A stretch of DNA of 64,000 bases from Enhydrobacter sp. (GCF_030246845.1 NZ_CP126889.1:2108001-2172000); one strand, 5' to 3'; counted from the first letter of the stretch, positions 40,993-50,166 are shown. Translations and numbers: made by a program. The notes: generated by a model from the sequence alone, not told the origin.

Positions 40993-42081
40993 GTGACGAC
41001 CAGCAACGAAGAGACGACGGAGATCATCGCGGTTCTGGTGCCGGCCATCCTGCGGGGTCTGCATGCCCTCGAGTTCGCCGGCCGGCATCTTGCGCCGACG
41101 ACGCTCGAGGAGCTGATCGGAGCGATCAGCCAGCGCAACGAAGACCTTGCGCCCGCCCTTGGCGCGTCGAGCCGCTTCGCCTGGCCCGATCGGCTCGGCC
41201 CGGTGCGCGACTGTCTGGAACGCTCGGGCAACGCGGTCGAGGAAGGCATCGACGCCTTCCTCGCTTCGCTCGATGCGCCGCAGCCCATGATGGCCGCCTA
41301 TCGCGCCCTGCGCGGCTATGCGCGGGCCGCCGAAGCGCTCTATCCGCTGGCGGCCCATCTGCGGCCGGTCAGCCAGTTCTTCCTCGAAGCCGCGGCGCGC
41401 GACGATGCGACGCTCGCCAGACGTCTTGCCGATGCCGATCCGACCCGCGACGGCGTAGGCTACATGCATGTCGACGGCCCGGCTGGCACGCGCGGCGCCT
41501 TCTCCCTCTACGTTCCGGAATATTACGAGCCTGGCCGTGCCTGCCCGCTGGTCGTGGCGCTGCACGGCGGCAGCGGCAATGGCGGCGCCTTCCTGTGGAG
41601 CTGGGTGCGCGAGGCGCGCACGCGCGGCCTGATCGTCATTGCGCCCACGGCGCGCGGATCGACCTGGTCGCTGATGGAGCCGCAGATCGACGGCCCGAAC
41701 ATCGACGGCATGGTCGAGCGCGTCGCCGCCGACTGGAACGTCGATCGATCGAAGCAGCTCCTCACCGGCATGAGCGACGGCGGCACTTTCACCTACGTGC
41801 TGGGACTGCGGACCGCCTGCCGCTTCACGCATCTCGCGCCGATCGCCGCGGCCTTCCATCCGATGTTGATGGCCTTCGCCGACGCCGACCGCGTGCGCGG
41901 CCTGCCGATCCATATCGTGCACGGCGCCGGGGACTGGATGTTCCCGCCCGAGCTGGCCCAAACCGCGCAGCGCACTCTCGAGCAGGCAGGCGCGGCGGTC
42001 GTCTACCGCGAGATCGCCGATCTGTCGCATACCTATCCGCGCGACGAGAATGCGGCGATTCTCGACTGGTTCCTGAAGTGA
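40993..42081 (+). CDS. Alpha/beta hydrolase (carboxylesterase/polyhydroxybutyrate depolymerase-like)
   Basis: 362 residues. The N-terminal 140 form a helical extension; the C-terminal part is alpha/beta hydrolase: oxyanion segment VALHGGSGNGG, nucleophile Ser in TGMSDGGTF, acid Asp in VHGAGDWMFPP and His in LSHTYP. The GTG start at 40993 is preceded by GAGGGGCGG and removes an upstream frame that overlaps the divergent gene. Esterase or phospholipase function is likely. Divergent from the BVMO, which makes ester products, so the two may be one pathway (inference). Confidence 0.85.
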   Translation: MTTSNEETTEIIAVLVPAILRGLHALEFAGRHLAPTTLEELIGAISQRNEDLAPALGASSRFAWPDRLGPVRDCLERSGNAVEEGIDAFLASLDAPQPMMAAYRALRGYARAAEALYPLAAHLRPVSQFFLEAAARDDATLARRLADADPTRDGVGYMHVDGPAGTRGAFSLYVPEYYEPGRACPLVVALHGGSGNGGAFLWSWVREARTRGLIVIAPTARGSTWSLMEPQIDGPNIDGMVERVAADWNVDRSKQLLTGMSDGGTFTYVLGLRTACRFTHLAPIAAAFHPMLMAFADADRVRGLPIHIVHGAGDWMFPPELAQTAQRTLEQAGAAVVYREIADLSHTYPRDENAAILDWFLK

Positions 42082-42120
42082 TAGGCGCTAAGGTCGCGGT
42101 CGCAGTTCCAGGAGTGCCCG

Positions 42121-43401
42121 ATGCTCGATGCCGATGTGAAACGCCGGATCATGGACGAGGTCGATCGCCGCTTCGACGACCAGACGAAGGTGCTGGCGGA
42201 TCTGGTGAAGATCCCGTCGACGCGCTTTCGCGAGGCGCCGGCGCAGGACATGATGGCGCGGCTGTTCAAGGAGGACGGGCTGAGTGTCGATCGCTGGCAG
42301 ATCAGGATCGACGATCTCAAGCACCTGCCGGGCTACTCGCCGCACAGCCAGGACTATGACGATGCCTGGAACGTGGTCGGCGCGTGGCGGCCCGCCAATC
42401 CCAAGGGACGCTCGCTGATCCTCAACGGCCACATCGACGTGGTGCCCGAAGGCCCGCACGAGATGTGGGCGCGCAATCCGTTCGAGCCTGCGATCAAGGA
42501 CGGCTGGATGTACGGCCGCGGCGCGGGCGACATGAAGGCCGGGCTCGTCCTCAATCTCTTCGCGTTGCGCGCTCTCAGGGCGCTCGGCTGGCAGCCGGCG
42601 GCCGACGTCTACCAGCAGTCGGTCGTCGAGGAGGAATGCACGGGCAACGGCGCGCTCGCATGCCTGCAGCGCGGCTATCGGGCCGACGCCGCGCTCATTC
42701 CCGAACCGTCGTCGGGCGCGCTCACGATCGCGCAGGTCGGCGTCATGTGGTTCCAGGTCAAAGTCACCGGCCATCCGGTGCATGTCTACAAGGCCGACGC
42801 CGGCTCGAACGCGATCGAGTCGGCTTATCGTCTGATCCAGCGGCTGCGCGAGCTCGAGAAGCAATGGAACGCGAAGAAGACGCACGACAAGCACTTCTGC
42901 GACCATCATCATCCGGTGAACTTCAATGTCGGCAAGATCGCCGGCGGCGACTGGGCGAGTTCCGTGCCCGCATGGTGCACCTTCGACATGCGCGTCGGGG
43001 TGCTGCCGTCGCAGACCCTCGCGGAATGCCGGCAGGAAATCGAGGACGTGATCCGGCAGGCGGCGGCGAACGATCCGTTCCTCGGCAACAATCCGCCGAC
43101 GGTCACCTGGGAAGGCTTCCAGGCCGAGCCGTTCGTGCTGAGGAACCACGAGCAGGTGCGGGCCGTGCTGGCCGATGCCCACAAGGCCGTGTTCGGGTCG
43201 ACGCTCGAGGACAAGACCTCCACCGGCACCGCCGACAACCGCTTTTTCGGCCTGTATGCCGGCATTCCGGCCCTGGTCTACGGACCGGAGTCGGACGACA
43301 TCCATGGCTTCGACGAGCGGGTGAGCCTGGAGTCGGTCCGCAAGATCACCCAGGCGACGGCGCTCTTTATTGCGGAATGGTGCGGTCTTTCAAAGGAGTA
43401 G
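42121..43401 (+). CDS. M20-family peptidase/deacylase (ArgE/DapE-like)
   Basis: 426 residues. The metal-binding set of M20 enzymes is visible: GHIDVVP (His and Asp), GRGAGDMKAG (Asp), EEECTGNGA (catalytic Glu-Glu), PEPSSG and, near the C-terminus, the FDERVSLES end and the DDIHGFDE His. A dimerisation domain lies at about 210-330. AGGAG lies eight bases upstream of the ATG at 42121. It could be acetylornithine deacetylase, succinyl-diaminopimelate desuccinylase or a general aminoacylase; similarity alone does not decide. Confidence 0.9.
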   Translation: MLDADVKRRIMDEVDRRFDDQTKVLADLVKIPSTRFREAPAQDMMARLFKEDGLSVDRWQIRIDDLKHLPGYSPHSQDYDDAWNVVGAWRPANPKGRSLILNGHIDVVPEGPHEMWARNPFEPAIKDGWMYGRGAGDMKAGLVLNLFALRALRALGWQPAADVYQQSVVEEECTGNGALACLQRGYRADAALIPEPSSGALTIAQVGVMWFQVKVTGHPVHVYKADAGSNAIESAYRLIQRLRELEKQWNAKKTHDKHFCDHHHPVNFNVGKIAGGDWASSVPAWCTFDMRVGVLPSQTLAECRQEIEDVIRQAAANDPFLGNNPPTVTWEGFQAEPFVLRNHEQVRAVLADAHKAVFGSTLEDKTSTGTADNRFFGLYAGIPALVYGPESDDIHGFDERVSLESVRKITQATALFIAEWCGLSKE

Positions 43402-43534
43402 CTTGGAGGGCAATAAAATTTCCGCTATGGCGATGCGGATTGACGATACCTCGTCGGCTAGGGTAAATTAGTTCGCATTGGAACTGCATTCCGTGTGCCG
43501 GCTCGGCCGCTGCGGGATGCCCATTGGGGAGGTG

Positions 43535-43568
43535 AAAGCGGGGACGCGAGTCCTCGCTTTCCTTCTTT
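43535..43568 (+). terminator. Probable terminator of the M20 peptidase gene
   Basis: AAAGCGGGGAC and GTCCTCGCTTT pair with one mismatch over an 11-base stem with a GCGA loop, followed by CCTTCTTTT on the plus strand. About 130 bases after the stop codon. Confidence 0.65.
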
Positions 43569-43571
43569 TGG

Positions 43572-44447
43572 TCACAGCTTTGTCACAAGCGGGCGGCGCG
43601 TCGAGGCGAGGACGCCGAGCGCCACCCCGCCCAGCACGACGATCACCCCCAGCAATCGCAGGCCACCCACCGGCTCGCCGACGAGCAGCGCGGCGAAGGT
43701 AAGAGCGCAGCACGGCACCAGCAACGAGATCGGCCCGACTCTGGCCGCGGGATATGTCCTGAGCAGCGTTCCCCAGATCCAGTAGCCGAACCACATCGCC
43801 GGCACGACCGTGTAGAAGAGCACCAGCCAGCCGCGCCAGGTTGGCGCCAGCAGGGGCGCGAGCGTGGGCCCGATACCGTCGGTGAGCGCGCCGGCCAGCA
43901 GAAGCGGCAGCGGCGGCAGGAGGCTCGCCCAGGCCGTGACCGCTATCACCGATGTGCCTCTGGCCTCGCGCAGGAAGAGATTGCCGACGGCCCAGCTCAG
44001 CGCCGAGAGCAGCGCGATGCCGACCGCGAGTACGCTCACCTTGCCTTCGACCGATCGGGCGATCACCAGCACACCGATCAACGCCACGCCGAGGCCGAGC
44101 CATTGGCCGGCGGCGGCCCGCTCGCGCAGGAACAGGGCCGCGATGACGACGGTCAACGGTCCCTGAAGCTGCACCAGGACGGAGGAGAGGCCGGGCGGCA
44201 ATCCCGCCTGCATGGCGAAGAACAGGAACACGAACTGGCCGGTGAACAGGAACAGGCCGATGCCGGCCAATGCCTTCCACGAGATGTTCGGGCGCGGCAG
44301 GAACAGAACGGGCAATGCGCCGATCAGGAATCGCCATCCAGCGAAGGCGAGAGGCGTCATCTCGTCGAGCCCGAAACGGATGACCGTGAAGTTGAGGCCC
44401 CAGGTGGCGGCGATCACGAGGGCGGCGGCGATGTGAAGGGGGCGCAA
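43572..44447 (-). CDS. EamA/DMT-family transporter
   Basis: 291 residues, two EamA domains of five helices each, ten in total; the beginning ALVIAATWGLNFTVIRFGL and the second-half start SALSWAVGNLFLREA are typical of drug/metabolite transporters of the RhaT/YdcZ kind. TTG start at 44447, supported by GGAG nine bases upstream; an ATG giving a normal size is not present near it. Probably an exporter of amino acids or metabolites. Confidence 0.87.
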   Translation of the reverse strand: MRPLHIAAALVIAATWGLNFTVIRFGLDEMTPLAFAGWRFLIGALPVLFLPRPNISWKALAGIGLFLFTGQFVFLFFAMQAGLPPGLSSVLVQLQGPLTVVIAALFLRERAAAGQWLGLGVALIGVLVIARSVEGKVSVLAVGIALLSALSWAVGNLFLREARGTSVIAVTAWASLLPPLPLLLAGALTDGIGPTLAPLLAPTWRGWLVLFYTVVPAMWFGYWIWGTLLRTYPAARVGPISLLVPCCALTFAALLVGEPVGGLRLLGVIVVLGGVALGVLASTRRPLVTKL

Positions 44448-44499
44448 GCTTTCTCCGCCTTTCGGCCCGCGCTTCTGCCGGCGGGGCCCGGCGATATGA

Positions 44500-45717
44500 T
44501 CACTTGCCCAGATACGCCGCCAGCCCTTCCATCCGCTCTGCGTCCATCAGTTCCAGCTCGGCATACCACGCCGACTTGCCGGTGCGCGGTCCCCACAGCC
44601 AGTCGGCGTCCCGTCCCGCGTTCATGAGCGTCGGCACGCCGAGCGCGGCGGCGAGATGGGTGGGCCAAGCATCGTCGCCCACGACCAGCTTGCAGGAAGC
44701 GACCTGGTACGGGTCGCGCTCGATCACTAGGCCGGCAGGCGGCGTGCCGGCGGCGAACCAGCCGATCGCCGTGGCATCGGAATCGCGCGACCGCCGCAGA
44801 GCGATCGGCGATGGCAACGCTTCCGGACTCCAGTTCAGGAGATAAGGCAGGCTGCGCAAGGGTGCGGCGGCGACGAACCCGTCGAGCGGATCGCCGCGAC
44901 GCACCGTCGGGACGTCGAGCCAGTCGGCAAGCGCCGCTGCGCACTGCACGACCGCATCGACGCCGCGCGCCAGCATCAGCGTGTCGCGCAGCGCGGCACC
45001 GCTCTCGATATCGTCCTGCTCGGGATAGATCAGCAACCGGCCGGGCAGCGGCTCGCCCTGCCAGCGCGGCAGGTCGGGCGCATAGCGCGCCCCGGGCAGC
45101 TCGAGCCGCGCCTCGTAGTCGGGCAGGCCGCGCAACCAGTCGCCCTGCCGCAGCAGGAGCTCGCCGCGCTTGAGCCGCAAGGCCGCGTCGTCGGGCCGGT
45201 TGGTCAGCGCCATGTCGAGGTCGGCGAGCGCGCCCATCCAGTCACCACGCGCCGCGAGCAGCCCGGCGCGCGCCGCCAGCGCGGGCATCAGCCGGTGGTC
45301 GATCGACAGCGCCTCGTCGTAGGCCTGTTGCGCCTCGTCGATCCGGCCCAGGGCTTCCAGCGCACGGCCCCTGTTGTGGGCGATCGCGGCGTCGCCCGGC
45401 TTCAATCGGCCGGCCCGATCCAGCGCGGCGAGTGCCGCCTCGTGCTGGCCCAGCGCCGTGAGGCAGCCGGCGAGATTGACCTGCGCTGCCGCATCGCGCG
45501 GCAGGAACTTCGCCGCGCGCTCCAGGGGCTCGCGCGCGTCGGCGAAGCGTCCGAGCTTCAGTCGCGCCTGACCGAGAAGATGCTGCGCCTGACCCGAATT
45601 GGGCCGCGCCTCCGCGACTTGCGCCAGCAAGGGCTCGGCAGCGGCGAAGTCGCCGCCGGCAGCACGCTGGATCGCATCGCGCGCCAGGCTCTGGATCTGG
45701 AGGTCGGAGAGAGGCAC
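44500..45717 (-). CDS. TPR protein with glycosyltransferase-like C-terminal domain
   Basis: 405 residues. Residues 1-215 hold about six tetratricopeptide repeats; the C-terminal half ends VGDDAWPTHLAAALGVPTL... DADWLWGPRTGKSAWY, which is the GT-B (ADP-heptose/SPINDLY-like) pattern where the active-site region is VDTAVAHLAGALG-like. The pattern D-A-W-P-T-H replaces the usual D-T-A-V-A-H. This domain pair is recurrent in alphaproteobacteria and is usually annotated as TPR-glycosyltransferase. Activity on protein or glycan is not shown. Confidence 0.75.
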   Translation of the reverse strand: MPLSDLQIQSLARDAIQRAAGGDFAAAEPLLAQVAEARPNSGQAQHLLGQARLKLGRFADAREPLERAAKFLPRDAAAQVNLAGCLTALGQHEAALAALDRAGRLKPGDAAIAHNRGRALEALGRIDEAQQAYDEALSIDHRLMPALAARAGLLAARGDWMGALADLDMALTNRPDDAALRLKRGELLLRQGDWLRGLPDYEARLELPGARYAPDLPRWQGEPLPGRLLIYPEQDDIESGAALRDTLMLARGVDAVVQCAAALADWLDVPTVRRGDPLDGFVAAAPLRSLPYLLNWSPEALPSPIALRRSRDSDATAIGWFAAGTPPAGLVIERDPYQVASCKLVVGDDAWPTHLAAALGVPTLMNAGRDADWLWGPRTGKSAWYAELELMDAERMEGLAAYLGK

Positions 45718-45766
45718 TCGCGGCCTCTAGCAAGCATGCGCCGGCGGCGTAAAGGAAAAGACGCGC

Positions 45767-45813
45767 AAAGAAAAAGCCGGCGGTCGACAGGGAGGCGAGA
45801 GTCGACCGCCGGC
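45767..45813 (-). terminator. Strong Rho-independent terminator behind DUF1127 copy 2
   Basis: Perfect 13-bp inverted repeat GCCGGCGGTCGAC / GTCGACCGCCGGC (45776-45788 and 45801-45813) with a 12-base loop. On the minus strand the stem is followed by TTTTTCTTT. It serves the 45877 gene. Confidence 0.88.
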
Positions 45814-45876
45814 GAGGGTCCGGAGAGGGAAGGAGGCCTGGCAGGGTTGAAAGGCCTCCCGCTCCGGATCGGGAGA

Positions 45877-46080
45877 TCAGGCGCGCCAGAACGGCTTGTT
45901 GGCCTCGAACTCGACGGCGTGCCGCGTGGTGCCGAGATCGCGGATGGTGCGGTCGTCGAGGCTCAGCAGCTCGCGACGTTCACGGCTGCGCCGCCGCCAG
46001 GTCGCGAAGATCTGCTGGAAGGCGGTGTAGGTGCCGGCGAGCGGCGCCTTGGAACTGTAGTGAAGAGAGATTTCGGCCAT
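45877..46080 (-). CDS. DUF1127 small protein (copy 2)
   Basis: 67 residues with the DUF1127 domain at the C-terminus (ELLSLDDRTIRDLGTTR ... KPFW) and a basic stretch WRRRSRERRE before it. Small, basic; likely a stress or RNA-linked regulator by family. Divergently transcribed from a second GcvA-like LysR gene, with an AT-rich spacer (46085-46206). A strong terminator follows. Confidence 0.87.
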   Translation of the reverse strand: MAEISLHYSSKAPLAGTYTAFQQIFATWRRRSRERRELLSLDDRTIRDLGTTRHAVEFEANKPFWRA

Positions 46081-46206
46081 GGGACTTCTCCCCGAACATG
46101 CTGGAGGCCGATGTGAGCTTCGACGAGGGTCTTTACAAACAACGGTTTGTCCTATTTTGATTAATTTAACTCATGTGAAAGACATTCTTTTCCTAGGGGA
46201 TTTGAC

Positions 46207-47109
46207 ATGAAGAGGACCTTGCCGCCGCTCAACGGCCTGCGGGCTTTCGAGGCGGCCGCCCGCCATATGAGCTTCACCGACGCGGCCGAGGAGCTGAGCG
46301 TCACCCAGGCTGCGATCAGCCATCAGGTGCGCGGGCTCGAGCAACGGCTCGGATTAAAATTGTTCGTGCGGAGAAACCGCTCCCTGCTGCTGTCCGAGGC
46401 GGGCCAGGCCTATCTGCCCTCGGTGCGGGCGGCGTTCGATCAGTTGAACGAGGCGACCGAGAAGCTCCTGCAGAAGGACCGCGGCGGGCATCTCACCGTG
46501 ACCACGACGGCCTCGTTCGCCACCAAATGGCTGGTGCCGCGGCTGGCCGGCTTCCAGCGCGCCAATCCCGAGATCGATGTGCGCATCAGCACGAACGTCG
46601 GTCTCGTCGATTTCTCGCGCGAGGACGTCGATATCGGCATCCGCTATGGCCGCGGCCAGTGGCCCAATCTGGTGGCCGAGCGCCTGGTCGGCGAGGACGT
46701 GATGCCGGTTTGCGCGCCGTCGCTGCTGAAGGGCCCCAACGCGCTCAGGAAGCCGGCCGACCTCAAGCGCTTCACGCTCCTGCACACCGGCAGCTTTCCC
46801 GACGACTGGCAGGTCTGGCTGACGGCGGCGGGCGTGAAGGGCATCGACGCCTCGCGCGGCGTCACCTTCGACCTGCCGCTGGCGGCCTACCAGGCGGCAA
46901 TGGACGGCCTCGGCGTCGCGCTCGGCCGCAACCCGCTGGTCACGCCCGACCTCAAGGCCGGCCGGCTGGTCGTGCCGTTCGAGTTCAAGATGGCGACCGA
47001 GCTCGCCTACTACGTAGTCTATCCGCCCGAGGCGATCCGGCGCCGCAAGATCAAGGCCTTCCGCGACTGGCTGATGCCGCTCGCCGAGATCGGCCCCAAG
47101 GCGGCTTAG
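46207..47109 (+). CDS. LysR-family regulator, GcvA-like (copy 2)
   Basis: 300 residues. HTH segment LNGLRAFEAAARHMSFTDAAEELSVTQAAISHQVRGLE, then the effector domain (about 95-295). Closely related to the 36073 protein in the HTH. Starts in an AT-rich leader (46140-46206), typical of a promoter region. Probable control over the divergent DUF1127 gene; the repeat-A element follows its stop. Confidence 0.93.
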   Translation: MKRTLPPLNGLRAFEAAARHMSFTDAAEELSVTQAAISHQVRGLEQRLGLKLFVRRNRSLLLSEAGQAYLPSVRAAFDQLNEATEKLLQKDRGGHLTVTTTASFATKWLVPRLAGFQRANPEIDVRISTNVGLVDFSREDVDIGIRYGRGQWPNLVAERLVGEDVMPVCAPSLLKGPNALRKPADLKRFTLLHTGSFPDDWQVWLTAAGVKGIDASRGVTFDLPLAAYQAAMDGLGVALGRNPLVTPDLKAGRLVVPFEFKMATELAYYVVYPPEAIRRRKIKAFRDWLMPLAEIGPKAA

Positions 47110-47121
47110 GCCCGAGCGACG

Positions 47122-47198
47122 GTGTCATCCCGAGCGCAGCGGGCGATCTCTGGTTCGAGCGCCGCTGAAAGATCCCTCGCTCCGTTCGGGATGACAAC
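47122..47198. repeat. Dispersed palindromic repeat A, copy 2
   Basis: GTGTCATCCCGAGCGCAGCG at the left and TCGGGATGACA at the right are inverted arms with an inner unrelated loop. It sits after the LysR stop, before the luciferase-like gene. Confidence 0.8.
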
Positions 47199-47273
47199 AC
47201 TGTGCCATTTATTTGCGTTTACAACTAAAAGCCGACGGCGCACCATGCGGGCAATCAACGGAAGAGGAAGCGC

Positions 47274-48356
47274 ATGGACTTCGGCTATTTCACGCTGAGC
47301 GACAACCGCTACCCCGATAATCCGCGCACGCCCGAGGCCTTCCTGAAGGACATCTTCGCCGAGGCGCTCTACGCCGAGCAGATCGGCATGAACTCGGCCT
47401 GGGTGGGCGAGCATCATTTCAATCTCTTGGGCGTCAACGCCTCGCCATTGGCGCTGCTGGCGCAGCTCGCCGGTGCCACCAAGCGGCTGCGGCTCGCGCC
47501 CGCGGTGTCGCTTTTGCCGGTGCATCATCCGCTGCACGTCGCCGAGGAATGGGCGACGCTCGATCTCCTATCGGGCGGCCGCGTCGATTTCGCCGCCGGC
47601 CGCGGCTACGACCGCAAGGAGTACGCGCCCTTCCAGGCCCCGTTCGAGGACTCGGCGGAGCTGTTCGCCGAGGGGCTCGAGATCGTCTGGCGCGCCTGGA
47701 CCGAGCCCGGCCGGTGGTCGCACAAGGGGAAATTCTACCAGTTCGAGGACATCGAGGTCCGGCCCAGGCCGGCGCAGCAGCCGCTCCGGCCCTACGTCGC
47801 CTGCTTCTCGCGGCCCTCGATGGAGCTCGCGGCCAGGAACGACTGGAACGTGATCTACGCGCCGTTCGCGGCGGCGATGGTGTACGGCTCGCTCGCCGAC
47901 GCGGTGCGCGCCTATCGCGAGAGCTGCGAGCAGGGCTTCGGACGGCCGATGCGGCGCGCCATGTGCTCCTACTTCGTGCACATCGCCTCGACGCCCGAGG
48001 AGGAGCGCTACGGCCGTGAGGCGCTGGTGCGCTACTTCCAGGACGCGCTGGTCGCGGCCTTTCCGTCGTCGTCCGGCGAGAAGGTGCCGCCGACCTACAA
48101 GTACTTCGTCGAGATCGTGAACATCCTGCGCGACATGCGGCCGGAGAAGCTCACCGACAAGTCGATCCTGTGCGGCAGTCCGCAGCACATCATCGACACG
48201 CTGAAGCAGGTCGAGGCGGCCGGCATCGCCGAGGTGATCCTCTACTTCAACTACGGCCGCAAGCCGCATGCGCTGGTGAAGGACCAGATGGACCGCTTCA
48301 TGCGCGAGGTGGCGCCGCATTTCCGCACCGCTGCGCCGCTGCGCGCGACGGCTTGA
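47274..48356 (+). CDS. LLM-class flavin-dependent oxidoreductase
   Basis: 360-residue luciferase-like monooxygenase TIM barrel that uses FMNH2 or F420-type flavin. Family segments are FLKDIFAEALYAEQIGMNSAWVGEHHF, RLRLAPAVSLLPVHHPLHVAEEWATLDLLSGGRVDFAAGRGY and the C-terminal GSPQHIIDTL. Substrate unknown. The MarR-type regulator 22 bases downstream could control it. Uses an AGGAAGC ribosome-binding site before the ATG. Confidence 0.9.
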   Translation: MDFGYFTLSDNRYPDNPRTPEAFLKDIFAEALYAEQIGMNSAWVGEHHFNLLGVNASPLALLAQLAGATKRLRLAPAVSLLPVHHPLHVAEEWATLDLLSGGRVDFAAGRGYDRKEYAPFQAPFEDSAELFAEGLEIVWRAWTEPGRWSHKGKFYQFEDIEVRPRPAQQPLRPYVACFSRPSMELAARNDWNVIYAPFAAAMVYGSLADAVRAYRESCEQGFGRPMRRAMCSYFVHIASTPEEERYGREALVRYFQDALVAAFPSSSGEKVPPTYKYFVEIVNILRDMRPEKLTDKSILCGSPQHIIDTLKQVEAAGIAEVILYFNYGRKPHALVKDQMDRFMREVAPHFRTAAPLRATA

Positions 48357-48378
48357 CGGCCCTCGTCCGGCGCAGGCC

Positions 48379-48810
48379 ATGGGCCCGCTCGACTCCTATC
48401 TGCCGTACCTCCTGAACCGCGCGGGCGTGCGCATCGCCACCGCCTTCGGCGAGGAGGTGCGGCCGCTCGGCGCCACCCTGCCGATGTGGCGGGTGCTGGC
48501 GGCACTTCGGGAGCGCGACGGCCGCCGCATGGGCGAGCTGTCGGCCACCACCTCGATCGAGGTCTCGACGCTCACGCGGCTGGTGGACCAGATGGAGCGG
48601 AAGGATCTCGTGGTCCGCCGGCGCGATCCCGAGGATGCGCGCGCCGTGGCGCTGCACGTGACGGCCACCGGCAAGCGACTGACTCGCCGCATCGTGCCGA
48701 TCGCCCAACGCTACGAGAAGGTCGCCCTCAAGGGCTTCGCAGCGTCCGAAGCGGAGGCATTGCGGGCCGCGCTGCGCCGGCTCTACGTGAATATGGACGA
48801 GCTCTCATAG
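48379..48810 (+). CDS. MarR-family transcriptional regulator
   Basis: 143 residues, winged HTH: LPMWRVLAALRERDGRRMGELSATTSIEVSTLTRLVDQMERKDLVVRRRDPEDARAVAL is the MarR core. It is 22 bases after the luciferase-like gene, and probably coregulated with it. Ligand unknown, possibly a phenolic compound. Confidence 0.9.
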   Translation: MGPLDSYLPYLLNRAGVRIATAFGEEVRPLGATLPMWRVLAALRERDGRRMGELSATTSIEVSTLTRLVDQMERKDLVVRRRDPEDARAVALHVTATGKRLTRRIVPIAQRYEKVALKGFAASEAEALRAALRRLYVNMDELS

Positions 48811-48880
48811 GAGCGCGCAACTTATGGACCGCGGGCTTCCAGCCCGCTCATGAGCGAGCCGGAGGCTCGCGGTCCAGAAG
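48811..48880. repeat. Palindromic repeat C at the MarR/TRAP junction
   Basis: GGACCGCGGGCTTCCAGCCCGC then AGCGAGCCGGAGGCTCGCGGTCC: outer arms GGACCGCG / CGCGGTCC and two inner hairpins. Its opening GAGCGCGCAACT is shared with the family-B elements. Between two convergent genes. Confidence 0.75.
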
Positions 48881-48885
48881 AATGA

Positions 48886-50166
48886 TCAATGGCCGTAGAT
48901 GAGCTGGGGCAGCCACATGGTGAGGGGCGGCCAGTAGGTGATGATCATCAGCACGATCAGCAGCAGGATCAGGAACGGCAGGATGCCGCGGATCACCTCG
49001 CCGATCGGCGCCGTCGAGATGGTCGCCAGCACGTAGAGATTGAGGCCGACCGGCGGATGGACCAGCGCGATCTCCATGTTGTGCGTGAAGATGATGGAAA
49101 AGTGCACCGGGTCGACGCCGAGCGGGATCAGCGCCGGCGCCAGCACCGGCAGCACCAGCAGCAGCGTCGCCACCACCTCGAGGAAGCAGCCCAGGACCAG
49201 CAGCAGCAGGTTGATTGCGAGCAGGAACTCCCAGGTCGTGAACTTGTGCTCCACGACCCATTTCACGAGCGCGGCCGGCACGCCCGAATCGGTCATCCAG
49301 TGGCCGAAGACGAGCGCCGTCGCCACGATCAGCATGATCGTGCCGGCGCTCTTCAGCGCGTCGGCGATCACCGACAGCGACTGCGTCCAGTGGAAGCCGC
49401 GGTAGAAGACCAGGCTGATGAACATCGAAACGGCCGCGGCGATGGCAGCCGCCTCGGTCACGGTGACGATGCCGCCATAGATGCCGAACAGCACGATCGC
49501 CGGCACCGCGAGCGCCGGCAGCGCGCGCACGGTGACCTTCCAGCGGACGGCCATCGGCATCGGCGGCTCGATCGGGAAGTTGTTGCGCCGCGCCGTGTAC
49601 CAGACCCAGCCGAAGAAGGCGGCGGCCTGCAGCAGGCCCGGCAGGATGCCGGCGAGGAACAGCCGCGGCACCGACTGCTCGGCCACGATGCCGTAGAGGA
49701 TCAGCGCCAGGCTGGGCGGGATCACGATGCCGATGGTGCCCGAGGCGCCGATCACGCCGAGCGCGAAGGAGCGCGGATAGCCCTTCTCCAGCATGGCCGG
49801 CAGCAGGATCGTGCCCATGGCGAGCGCGGTGGCGACCGAGGAGCCGCAGATCGCGGCGAACAGCGTGCAGGAGACGACCGTCACCAGCCCCAGCGAGCCG
49901 CGCACGCCGCCGATCCAGGCGGTGCAGAGATCGACCAGCGCCTTGGCGACGCCGCCCTGGCGCATGAAGGCCGCCGCCATCACGAACAGCGGCAGCGACA
50001 TCAGGGTCGAGGAGTTGAGCGAATCGATCACGACCTGGGCCGCGCCGATCAGCGGCTGGTCGGAGAAGAGGTAGAGGACGGCGGCGCAGGCGCCCAGCAC
50101 CAGGAAGATCGGCATGCCCGAGGCGAGCAGGCCGAAGAACATCACGAAAAAAAGGGTCGCCCACAT
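48886..50166 (-). CDS. dctM: TRAP transporter large permease DctM
   Basis: 426 residues, about twelve membrane helices, with the DctM-like segments MPIFLVLGACAAVLYLFSDQPL, GSSVATALAMGTILLPAMLEKGY, and NMEIALVHPPVGLNLYVLATI near the C-terminus. It is the large subunit of a tripartite ATP-independent periplasmic importer, driven by ion gradients. It starts 6 bases after dctQ ends. Substrate is probably an organic acid. Confidence 0.94.
   Translation of the reverse strand: MWATLFFVMFFGLLASGMPIFLVLGACAAVLYLFSDQPLIGAAQVVIDSLNSSTLMSLPLFVMAAAFMRQGGVAKALVDLCTAWIGGVRGSLGLVTVVSCTLFAAICGSSVATALAMGTILLPAMLEKGYPRSFALGVIGASGTIGIVIPPSLALILYGIVAEQSVPRLFLAGILPGLLQAAAFFGWVWYTARRNNFPIEPPMPMAVRWKVTVRALPALAVPAIVLFGIYGGIVTVTEAAAIAAAVSMFISLVFYRGFHWTQSLSVIADALKSAGTIMLIVATALVFGHWMTDSGVPAALVKWVVEHKFTTWEFLLAINLLLLVLGCFLEVVATLLLVLPVLAPALIPLGVDPVHFSIIFTHNMEIALVHPPVGLNLYVLATISTAPIGEVIRGILPFLILLLIVLMIITYWPPLTMWLPQLIYGH

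Noticed and set aside
39219..42359. Plus-strand open frame of more than 1000 codons opposite the BVMO and across the hydrolase
   Set aside because: Antisense to a well-supported flavin monooxygenase and out of frame over the hydrolase; low-complexity composition typical of GC-rich shadows.
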